Positions 1 to 6,851 of a DNA stretch of 64,000 nt are shown in pieces; position 1 is the stretch's first letter, and each line of letters begins with the position of its first letter. A program made the position numbers and the translations under genes. Where the stretch lies: positions 1 to 64,000 of the forward strand of contig JBMNCO010000068.1 in assembly GCA_049366815.1 (NCBI GenBank). Reading direction: 5' to 3'. The notes below the pieces were generated by a model. It saw nothing but the letters and a program-made list of their open reading frames with translations, was not told the origin of the DNA and did no database searches. This stretch comes from CAYNYM01 sp049366815 (lineage in GTDB: Bacteria > Desulfobacterota > DSM-4660 > Desulfatiglandales > HGW-15).

Positions 1-43
1 TGATACACAGGATGCAATCGCTCTTAATGATCTCTTTTGCCAT
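1..43 (-). CDS. Molybdopterin oxidoreductase, N-terminus only (cut by window edge)
   Basis: A gene begins here and runs off the left edge. The minus strand from an ATG at 43 reads MAKEIIKSDCILCI, which lines up with the first residues of the molybdopterin oxidoreductase starting at 3736 (MEVIKTDCGLCIN) and keeps the CxxC that opens the N-terminal 4Fe-4S ligand set of that family. A GGAG lies 8 bases before the ATG. Only 14 codons are visible, so the family call rests on this short match. If right, the FmdE-like gene at 822-1427 lies between two molybdopterin enzymes on the same strand. Confidence 0.55.
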   Translation of the reverse strand, partial: MAKEIIKSDCILCI

Positions 44-84
44 TCTCTCTACTCCAGTCGATATGTTATAAAAATTTCTTTTGC

Positions 85-110
85 GGGCGCAGAGTTACCA
101 GAGTGCGCCC
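85..110 (-). promoter_or_regulatory. Leader hairpin ahead of the partial molybdopterin enzyme gene
   Basis: GGGCGCA (85-91) and TGCGCCC (104-110) form a perfect 7-bp stem with a 12-base loop, between the candidate promoter at 135-163 and the start codon at 43. On the minus strand no T-run follows, so it is not a standard terminator. It could be an operator or a leader RNA structure. No known riboswitch class was recognised. Confidence 0.3.
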
Positions 111-134
111 CATCCCAACCTCCATAAATTTTAA

Positions 135-163
135 GTATTAATATTAACAGAACTGTGTGTCAA
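135..163 (-). promoter_or_regulatory. Candidate sigma-70 promoter for the gene starting at 43
   Basis: On the minus strand a perfect TTGACA (158-163) is followed after 17 bases by TAATAC (135-140), a weak -10 match, inside an AT-rich stretch. It would give a leader of roughly 85 bases containing the 85-110 hairpin. Confidence 0.35.
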
Positions 164-572
164 CCATATTGTTAATGGACAAACACGCCGTGAGGAATTG
201 AAGATTATAAGGATTGGCCGAAAATTTCGGGTAATATGCTGAAATCGGAGAAAATCGCCACGAACAAAAAGGGGGGTCAACCTTCCCGCAGAAAACCGGG
301 GCAAAGGGATTACCCCCAAAGAAAATCAACACGCCCTATGGACGGGAGTTGAATTCTTGAATCCCCGCCGACCGTGAGATTTTCGGCCCTGAAACGGGGT
401 TTTTGGGCGCGGATATGGGGAAGCGCATATAGAGACAGGCGACGCATATACCCCATGAATTTCTATCCCACTTTGATGCCTATTTCACATCATCCTTTTC
501 TTGTAACACTTGTAACTACTCAGCTAGATAGACTGTAGGCATTTAGGCTGTGAGGTGTCGCAGGAAGGGAAC
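164..572. other. Intergenic stretch without a recognisable gene
   Basis: Open frames here are short and have no recognisable content. The one visible pattern is a direct repeat CGCATATA at 424-431 and 443-450, two helical turns apart, which could be a paired regulator site. No promoter with two good boxes was found. Confidence 0.4.
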
Positions 573-713
573 ATGCGTGATCATAGGAAACTCAGAGCGT
601 TTGAATCAAAGCGCCTGGGGTATTCTTATGAACGTGAAATTTCTACCTGTGAATCAAAAATTGTGGAAGCCGAGAAGGTTTTGGGCACCCTGCTTCGATC
701 AATGCGCGGATAG
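573..713 (+). pseudogene. Internally deleted four-helix-bundle (23S rRNA IVS-type) protein remnant
   Basis: From an ATG at 573 with GGAAGGG just upstream, a 46-residue frame begins MRDHRKLRAFE, the usual opening of the small four-helix-bundle family related to the 23S rRNA intervening-sequence protein. It ends SKIVEAEKVLGTLLRSMRG, which resembles the last helix of the same family. Full members are about 110-130 residues, so the middle helices are missing: the N-terminal 11 residues run almost directly into the C-terminal third. The frame is still open, so a short peptide could be made, but a folded bundle could not. Identification is from memory of the family pattern. Confidence 0.5.
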
Positions 714-749
714 CGAAGGGTTCGGAAACTCATAGCCTTTAGCCTACAG

Positions 750-825
750 CCCAACCAACCTGAACAGTTACAAATTCGAAAGAAATCATGATTTCCACAC
801 AGTTATTGGAAAGGGCTAAATTCAT
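750..825 (-). repeat. Fragment of the fold-back repeat found at 6549-6837
   Basis: Positions 787-825 are an exact 39-bp match, in opposite orientation, to 6574-6612 in the left arm of the fold-back element. Past the match the minus strand continues ATTTCTTTCGAATTTG, which resembles the right arm (ATTTCCTTTCGAATTT). The copy therefore looks like the two arms joined with the centre lost. It overlaps the stop codon of the FmdE-like gene (822-824). Confidence 0.75.
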
Positions 826-1427
826 AACTTTTCTTTACGGCAGTCCGGACAGTAGTCACAATTTGTTTTGTTCCGGACGAATGATTCGCCGCAATCGCTA
901 CAGATGGTGATAATCTTCTCTATCCGGCCCGGGACCGGAACACTGACACGTTCATACGAATATACGTTTTCACCTGCTTCAATCAATGTTTCTATAGTCT
1001 CGTCATGTGGGACCTTTCCTGTTTTCATATACCACGCATGGAGCTTTGGATAATGCTTTGTCTTATTGGCATCCAGGACGATTCGGACACCGGGGGCATC
1101 CTCGTTGGGGGGCGCATGTTTTGTTATGGTAACGGCCATCTTGCCGGTATCCTCTATAATCAGGCCCTTGTTTCCGACAGTACATCCATCGAGATACTGG
1201 AAAGGATCAGGAAGACAATTAATGGTCTCACATACGACGTGAATTCTTTCACCGTTTTCCAGTCCAAGGAGTCGTCTTCCCAGGGCCGACATCTGCATGC
1301 CGATAAACGCGCCCGTTGCCAAGTATCCGTGAAAAGAGACCAATCCCTCAAGTCTCTCTGCTGATATACTGCCCAGGCCTGGCCCAAGGAAAAGGGTGTC
1401 TGTCTTTTTTTGAAAGTCAATTTTCAT
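822..1427 (-). CDS. FmdE-family protein with C-terminal zinc ribbon
   Basis: 201 residues. The body matches the FmdE domain (subunit E of formylmethanofuran dehydrogenase; COG2191), with the typical region around FHGYLATGAFIGMQMSA and VCETINCLPDPFQ holding the conserved His and Cys. The tail carries a CxxC/CxxC zinc ribbon (CSDC and CDYC). Bacterial members occur without the other Fmd subunits and are often found with molybdenum enzymes or molybdate transport. Here the gene sits between two molybdopterin oxidoreductase genes on the same strand, so a role in metal or cofactor supply to them is inferred. The ribosome site is weak (AAGAGGC). The stop codon lies inside a repeat fragment. Confidence 0.8.
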   Translation of the reverse strand: MKIDFQKKTDTLFLGPGLGSISAERLEGLVSFHGYLATGAFIGMQMSALGRRLLGLENGERIHVVCETINCLPDPFQYLDGCTVGNKGLIIEDTGKMAVTITKHAPPNEDAPGVRIVLDANKTKHYPKLHAWYMKTGKVPHDETIETLIEAGENVYSYERVSVPVPGRIEKIITICSDCGESFVRNKTNCDYCPDCRKEKL

Positions 1428-1681
1428 GAAAACGGCCTCTTAGGTTCTAAAAATTCTTGAACTTGCTTTCAGATTGTCGAATCTCCGGCCTGCCGGAAGC
1501 GGCATAACTCAGGGAGAACAGCCCTCTCATTCTCCACGGAAAGCCGTTCCCCTGACTCGATTACAACTTTCTGATGACAAAAACGCAAAAAAGCATGATC
1601 CCTCAATAATGAATGAAGACCCATCCGCACAATCCTGTCCCCGGAACCACGCCTGAGCCGACTAGCATCGGTTTTTCAGAC

Positions 1682-3736
1682 TCACTGAGCCAGTTTTACG
1701 ATACGACAGGCGACACTGTTCAGTGTGATATAGCCTGAGACAGGGTCTATCAATTTGGCATCCAGGAGTATATTGCAGTTCGCTTCCGACCAACCATGAG
1801 GCACCGACACGACCCCCGGCTTGATATCCTGCGTGACATCCGCCTTTAACCTTATTGAACCCCTGGGAGTCTCAACCGCGATCAATTCACCGGGCATGAT
1901 ACCGTATTTTGCGGCCGTGATGGGATTTATCTCGGCTTCCGCATTGGGTACCCTCACTCTCATAGCAGGCACATCATGCATCTGTGCATCTATATATTCC
2001 ACCCGTCTGCTGCCGGTGAGCAGGATCTCCGGATAATGCTTGACGATTTCAGGATCCGCAACAGGGCTCTGCTGCGGCTCCATGTGTCCGGGAAGCCCCG
2101 GGAACCCCAGCTCTTCCATCCGTGCAGAGAACAGCTCTATTTTTCCGCTTGCAGTGCCGAAACCCTTTTTCTCGAAAAGCCTGTATTCCTTTTTACCGAA
2201 ATAGATGCCCTCAGGGTGTTCTTGCAGTTCTTGAACCGTGACACCACTGGTGGAGAAGAAATGTTCCGCGACCTCTTCGTCCGTATTCCAGGGGAAATAT
2301 TCATCATAACCCATCTTACGGCCCAGTTCACTCCAGATCTCCCAGATGGGCTTGCTTTCATAGAGCGGTTCGACCACCTTTTTGCGCAGCATAATATAGG
2401 GCTCACAGTAGGATATGCCGTAAGGAAACCCACCGATGCCCGTCTCCTCCAGGAAGGTGCAGGCCGGCAGGACATAATCGGCGAGCTGCCCTGTTTCGGT
2501 CATGTTGGGATCAATGTTAACAAAAAGCTCCACATTCTTCAAACCCTCAAGCAACAGTTTGGTATCCGGAAAGGTCACGGCCGGGTTGCTGCCGGAGGAT
2601 ATGAAGGCCTTTATGGGATAAGGCTTTTCTGTTTTCATGGTTTCCGTAAGCAACGACGCGGATCCATAGGGGGGAGGATTTTTGCCGAATTGGTGGAACA
2701 CGGGGAATTCATCGTGCCCGAGGGCTTTCTCATTGATGGGCAGGCGCAGATCGGCCAGGCGAACCTGGGGACAGGTAACCCATCCGCCTGGCACATCAAT
2801 ATTTCCGGTGATGGACATCAATATCGAATAGGCCCTGTTCGTCTGGAGGCCGTTGGTGAACTGATTCATGTGGCCCACGCCTTCCAGGATGCAGGCGTTT
2901 TCCGTGGTTGCAAAGATACGTGCCACACGTCTTATTTCCGAGGCCGGTACGCTGCTTATCGACTCCGCCTTTTCAGGCGTAAATTGCTTGACATGCTCCA
3001 TCAGCTTGTCAAAACCTGTGGTCTGCTTATCCACAAATTCCTTATCCCAGAGATCCTCCTCGATGATGACATTCATCATGGCCAGGGCTATGGCGCCGTC
3101 AGTGCCCGGACGGGGCTGGAGATAGATCCCCAAATGGGATATGGGGATGCGGCGCGGATCAATGGTAATCAGCTTCGCCCCGGCCTCGACCCTCTCCCGC
3201 ACCTGGCTGCCTACGGGCCAGTAACTTTCATCGGGGTTGCGGCCCCAGAGGATGATACAGTTGGCCTTCGTAGGTTCTTCCACCGGATAGCGACCAAAGG
3301 TGATCTGGCGTGCAAGGATACGGGTGCGGAAACAGATGCCTTCGGCATTAAAAAAATTGGGAGTCCCAAAGGCCCCCCGAAACCGCTGGTTAAAGGCCGC
3401 CATCTCAAAGTGCTCGACGCCCACCGAACCGGTCCAGGTTGCAAGGGTATGGGCACCATACTTGTCCTTCAACTCCTGTAATTTTACCGCGATCTCGCCC
3501 AGGGCGTCGTCCCAGGATAGTCTCTGAAAACGTCCTTTCACCTTCTTCATGGGGTATTTTAAGCGGGCAGGTGAATAAAGCACGTCCATGAGCCGCTCAC
3601 CTTTGGCACATAGCTTACCCTTGTTCAGCCAGTGCTCCTTCGTACCCTCCACCTTGACCAACTTGCCGTCTTCGACATACGCATCAACGCCACAGCAGTT
3701 AATACACAAACCACAATCCGTCTTGATTACTTCCAT
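1682..3736 (-). CDS. Molybdopterin oxidoreductase (DMSO reductase family), catalytic subunit
   Basis: 684 residues. The N-terminus has the 4Fe-4S ligand pattern Cys8-x2-Cys11-x3-Cys15-x27-Cys43, followed by the molybdopterin body (WGRNPDESYWPVG, GNIDVPGGW) and a C-terminal cofactor-binding domain (TGSRRVEYIDAQMHD, GDLI-like turns). Cys135 in EGICFRTR is a plausible Mo/W ligand. No twin-arginine signal is seen, so the enzyme is probably cytoplasmic. The start at 3736 is preferred over an upstream in-frame codon because GGAGG precedes it by 7 bases. No Fe-S or membrane partner subunit is adjacent, so the substrate cannot be told; formate-dehydrogenase-like, thiosulfate/polysulfide-reductase-like and acetylene-hydratase-like members share this architecture. 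Confidence 0.85.
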   Translation of the reverse strand: MEVIKTDCGLCINCCGVDAYVEDGKLVKVEGTKEHWLNKGKLCAKGERLMDVLYSPARLKYPMKKVKGRFQRLSWDDALGEIAVKLQELKDKYGAHTLATWTGSVGVEHFEMAAFNQRFRGAFGTPNFFNAEGICFRTRILARQITFGRYPVEEPTKANCIILWGRNPDESYWPVGSQVRERVEAGAKLITIDPRRIPISHLGIYLQPRPGTDGAIALAMMNVIIEEDLWDKEFVDKQTTGFDKLMEHVKQFTPEKAESISSVPASEIRRVARIFATTENACILEGVGHMNQFTNGLQTNRAYSILMSITGNIDVPGGWVTCPQVRLADLRLPINEKALGHDEFPVFHQFGKNPPPYGSASLLTETMKTEKPYPIKAFISSGSNPAVTFPDTKLLLEGLKNVELFVNIDPNMTETGQLADYVLPACTFLEETGIGGFPYGISYCEPYIMLRKKVVEPLYESKPIWEIWSELGRKMGYDEYFPWNTDEEVAEHFFSTSGVTVQELQEHPEGIYFGKKEYRLFEKKGFGTASGKIELFSARMEELGFPGLPGHMEPQQSPVADPEIVKHYPEILLTGSRRVEYIDAQMHDVPAMRVRVPNAEAEINPITAAKYGIMPGELIAVETPRGSIRLKADVTQDIKPGVVSVPHGWSEANCNILLDAKLIDPVSGYITLNSVACRIVKLAQ

Positions 3737-3824
3737 TCTCTGACCTCCAAAATGAATAATATCCCTTTCCAACATGAGTTTGATGTTGGGGCTCAAACAC
3801 TTGCCATCCAGCTCTTTGTGGTGG

Positions 3825-3852
3825 GAATCCGGGAATGAATGTTCCCGGATTC
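3825..3852. repeat. Perfect 11-bp inverted repeat upstream of the molybdopterin enzyme
   Basis: GAATCCGGGAA (3825-3835) and TTCCCGGATTC (3842-3852) with a 6-base spacer, about 90 bases upstream of the start at 3736. There is no T-run on either side. It could be an operator or a leader hairpin. Confidence 0.45.
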
Positions 3853-4399
3853 GCGCGAACAGCCCTCAGCGGTCAGGTATCGGCAACAGCTATGCACGGT
3901 CCGAACACAAGCGGAGCGCTGCGTGCTGATAGCAGGCCGCTTTATCCATAAATCACGCCTTTCCGGATGGAAGCAGGCTATGAAGATATGACATATATCA
4001 TCTCTGACACATTTCTTATATCAATGTCGAAACAATAAATCAAAGGTTTTTTTACTTCTGAGGTGCGTTGGACTTCGCTCTCCGGCTCAGTTCCAGGGAA
4101 AGGACTGTCCATTGTGTGTCAATCCACAATCAAGCCCAGGATGTCGCCGGGATTCCCGGGCGAAGAACAGAAAAGCCTCGGGAGGTGAAAAGGGATAGGA
4201 CCACATGAGGGAGAAAGGCCCGGGAACCGTCAGGACCGGCCCCTATCGCCTTCGCAGCACAAGGATGCGCTGCCGTCTCGGCAGAAACGGCTCCCCCACC
4301 GTCCCGAGACCTCTGCCACCCGAGCGATTGATCCCCCTTACCGGTGCCACCAGCGGAACATTTTGAGTCCTGTGGTGGATCTTGGGTTGGCCCATACGA
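3853..4399. other. Intergenic stretch without a recognisable gene
   Basis: Short frames on the minus strand at 4130-4450 have no recognisable content and lack ribosome sites. The AT-rich part near 3985-4050 could hold a promoter, but no clear pair of boxes was found. Confidence 0.4.
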
Positions 4400-4428
4400 T
4401 TGACAAAGGCAAAGGCCGGTGTTACTTT
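4400..4428 (+). promoter_or_regulatory. Candidate promoter of trxA-trxB-bamD
   Basis: TTGACA at 4400-4405, a 17-base spacer, then TACTTT at 4423-4428 (three of six). The trxA start is about 40 bases downstream. Confidence 0.45.
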
Positions 4429-4466
4429 CATGAGACATAGAACGGTTCATGGAAAGGAGACGACAT

Positions 4467-4790
4467 ATGGCAGATCTTTTCGAAGTAACGGATCAGAATT
4501 TTGAAACAGAGATCATGCAGTCTGATATCCCCGCCATGGTGGATTTCTGGGCCGAATGGTGCGGTCCATGCAAAATGGTGGGCCCTGTGGTGGAGCAATT
4601 GTCCAAAGAATACAAGGGTAAGATCAAGATTGGCAAGATGAACGTGGACAACAATCGGGTGACGCCGGGCAAGTTTGGAATCAGGAGTATCCCAACCCTC
4701 ATTCTCTTCAAAGGTGGAGAGGTCGCCCAGACCATTGTCGGTGCCCAACCAAAGAGCTACATTGAAGAAGAAATCAAGAAGGTCCTGTAA
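4467..4790 (+). CDS. trxA: Thioredoxin
   Basis: 107 residues with the redox site WCGPC near residue 31 and the cis-proline segment SIPTLILF. It reduces protein disulfides in the cytoplasm and is itself reduced by the thioredoxin reductase encoded next. The ATG at 4467 is chosen over one 18 bases upstream because GGAGA precedes it at the normal distance and the family starts here. The stop at 4790 abuts the trxB start at 4791, indicating coupled translation. Confidence 0.95.
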   Translation: MADLFEVTDQNFETEIMQSDIPAMVDFWAEWCGPCKMVGPVVEQLSKEYKGKIKIGKMNVDNNRVTPGKFGIRSIPTLILFKGGEVAQTIVGAQPKSYIEEEIKKVL

Positions 4791-5705
4791 ATGTATGATG
4801 TGATCATTATCGGCGGCGGCCCCGCCGGACTGACCGCCGGGCTCTACAATGCCCGGGCCCGGTTGAACGTCCTGCTACTGGAGAAGCTCGCCCCGGGCGG
4901 GCAGGTGCTCACTACGGACTGGGTGGAGAACTATCCGGGTTTTCCGGAAGGTGTCTCGGGATTCGAACTTATGGACCGGATGCGTAACCAGGCCGAAAGA
5001 TTCGGTTTGGTCATCCAGAATAAAGATGTCCTGAGACTGGACTTCCGAAAAGACAGAAAGATCATCATCACGGGTGACGAAAGGTTGGAGGCGAAGGCCG
5101 TCATTCTCGCCTGCGGTGCAACCTGGAAGAGGTTGGGTATAGAAGGGGAAGATCTCCTGATCGGAAAGGGGGTTTCCTACTGCGCCACGTGCGACGGGCC
5201 GTTCTATCGAGATCAGGCGGTCGCCGTGATCGGCGGCGGAGATACCGCCATTGAAGAGGCCGTCTTCCTGACCCGTTTTGTAAGCAAGGTCTATCTGGTC
5301 CATCGAAGGGCCACCCTGAGGGCCACCAAACTGCTACAGGAACGGGCCAAGTCCCAGGAAAAGATCGAATTTGTCTGGGATACGGTGCCCACGAGGATCC
5401 TGGGGAAGACGGCCGTTGAGGGGATAGATCTGAAGAATATCAAGACCGGGGACATCACAAAGAAAGACGTCAGCGGGGTCTTTGTCTTCATCGGAACGAT
5501 CCCTAACACGGCTCTGGTCAAAGGGCTGGTCGAATTCGACAAAAATGACTTTATCATCACCGACAATGATATGGAAACATCCGTTCCGGGCGTCTATGCA
5601 GCCGGTGACATCAGGTCAAAGCTTTTCCGCCAGATCTCAACGGCCGTCGGCGAGGGTGCCGCAGCGGCCTTTTCTGCTGAAAAATATTTGGAGAGCCTTG
5701 AATAG
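4791..5705 (+). CDS. trxB: Thioredoxin reductase (NADPH, FAD)
   Basis: 304 residues, normal for the low-molecular-weight class. The FAD-binding GGGPAG is at residues 8-13, the redox pair CATC is followed by DG, the nucleotide-binding motif is GGGDTA, and the FAD-closing ETSVPGVYAAGD is near the end. It transfers electrons from NAD(P)H to thioredoxin. There is no spacing from trxA, and bamD follows 16 bases after the stop. Confidence 0.95.
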   Translation: MYDVIIIGGGPAGLTAGLYNARARLNVLLLEKLAPGGQVLTTDWVENYPGFPEGVSGFELMDRMRNQAERFGLVIQNKDVLRLDFRKDRKIIITGDERLEAKAVILACGATWKRLGIEGEDLLIGKGVSYCATCDGPFYRDQAVAVIGGGDTAIEEAVFLTRFVSKVYLVHRRATLRATKLLQERAKSQEKIEFVWDTVPTRILGKTAVEGIDLKNIKTGDITKKDVSGVFVFIGTIPNTALVKGLVEFDKNDFIITDNDMETSVPGVYAAGDIRSKLFRQISTAVGEGAAAAFSAEKYLESLE

Positions 5706-5721
5706 AGACGGGGACATATTC

Positions 5722-6429
5722 ATGAAGATCACAGATTCTCTTTTAAGATGGGTCCTGGCCGGTTCGCTTACGCTATTGCTGTTGAACGGCTGCGCCGCAG
5801 TAGAAATTTTCACAGGGGGCTCCGAGGGAGAAATGACCCCGGACGAACTGATGACCCAGGGCATAGAGAGAATGGAAAGGACATCATACACGGCGGCCGT
5901 CGAGTCTTTTCAGATGATAAAGGATCGCTATCCTTACAGCAAATATGCCACGCTTGCCGAGCTGAAGATGGCTGACGCCCTTTATCAAACCCAGGAGTAC
6001 GACGCCGCCTACGATGCCTATGACGAGTTTGGGCGCCTTCATCCAAAGCATAACCAGATGCCGTACGTGATTTATCAAAAGGGTATGTGCCACTTCCTCC
6101 AGATGAAATCAAATGACCGAGATCAGACTCACACCCTCAAGGCGAAGGAAGAATTCGAGAGGCTGATCAGGCAGTTCCCAAGAGACAACTACGCCCACAG
6201 GGCACGGAAAAACATCAGGAAGTGTCTCATCTTCCTGGCCGAAAACGAACTGGTCGTGGGTCGTTTTTACTTCAAGATGGGCAAATACCGGGCGGCCCTG
6301 GCCAGATATGCCTATATCCTTGAGAACTATCCCGACATGGGACAGTATAATGAGGCCCTTGAATATATCAGCAGATGCAAGACAAAACTCTCAGAGGAAG
6401 CCGTCCATGCTCAGGAAGACAAGGGCTAG
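5722..6429 (+). CDS. bamD: Outer-membrane assembly lipoprotein BamD
   Basis: 235 residues. It starts with a lipoprotein signal (hydrophobic stretch, then LLLLNGC, where Cys is the lipidated residue). Tetratricopeptide-like helices follow (YTAAVESFQMIKDRYPYSKYA; FGRLHPKHNQMPYVIYQKG; FYFKMGKYRAALARYAYILENYP), as in BamD/YfiO, a partner of BamA in inserting outer-membrane proteins. The start at 5722 is set by the signal peptide. It is probably co-transcribed with trxA-trxB. Confidence 0.9.
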   Translation: MKITDSLLRWVLAGSLTLLLLNGCAAVEIFTGGSEGEMTPDELMTQGIERMERTSYTAAVESFQMIKDRYPYSKYATLAELKMADALYQTQEYDAAYDAYDEFGRLHPKHNQMPYVIYQKGMCHFLQMKSNDRDQTHTLKAKEEFERLIRQFPRDNYAHRARKNIRKCLIFLAENELVVGRFYFKMGKYRAALARYAYILENYPDMGQYNEALEYISRCKTKLSEEAVHAQEDKG

Positions 6430-6548
6430 GAGAAAAAACGCCCTTTACCGGAAGTGCCATTTATAGTCCGATATGATCCTGGGTGGGACTTCGAATGCTT
6501 ACAGGCCCTCCCGGTACACATGCACTATGCCGCCCGTCAGGATTGAGG

Positions 6549-6837
6549 GTCTCGTAAAAAGTCAAAAAATGGTATGAATTTAGCCCTTTCCAATAACTGT
6601 GTGGAAATCATGCTCCCTTTCTGAAGTGACCAGCGGGAGGACGCTGTCTTTTTGCGATTTATCCGTGGGGGAAACCACAGCTCGACGAAGTCGAGAATGG
6701 GGAGGGGGCAGAACTCCCCCATGGATAAATCGCAAAAAAGACCAGTCCGGGAGCTTCGGAACGTAAGAAAGGGTGCATGATTTCCTTTCGAATTTTTCAA
6801 AGGGCTAAAGTGTTACAAAAAATGACTTTTTACGAAT
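6549..6837. repeat. Fold-back (MITE-like) element with about 120-bp imperfect arms
   Basis: The left arm from 6549 and the right arm ending near 6837 are imperfect inverted copies. Both carry TCGTAAAAAGTC at the tip, then TTTAGCCCTTT, GGAAATCATGC, CCCTTTCT and TTTGCGATTTATCC. The centre holds a small hairpin (CTCGACGAAGTCGAG). It lies between convergent bamD and alaS, contains no gene, and shares an exact 39-bp block with a fragment at 787-825. It looks like a non-autonomous element or a large fold-back terminator. Confidence 0.75.
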
Positions 6838-6851
6838 TCATCCCTATTCCA

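Noticed and set aside
1976..3481. Long plus-strand open frame of about 500 codons
   Set aside because: It is antisense to the molybdopterin enzyme, has no recognisable domain, and arises from the codon pattern of the real gene in GC-rich DNA.
4130..4450. Minus-strand frame of about 100 codons upstream of trxA
   Set aside because: No recognisable content and no ribosome site; it overlaps the trxA promoter.
6537..6800. An 87-codon minus-strand frame
   Set aside because: It lies wholly in the fold-back element and reflects its repeat sequence.
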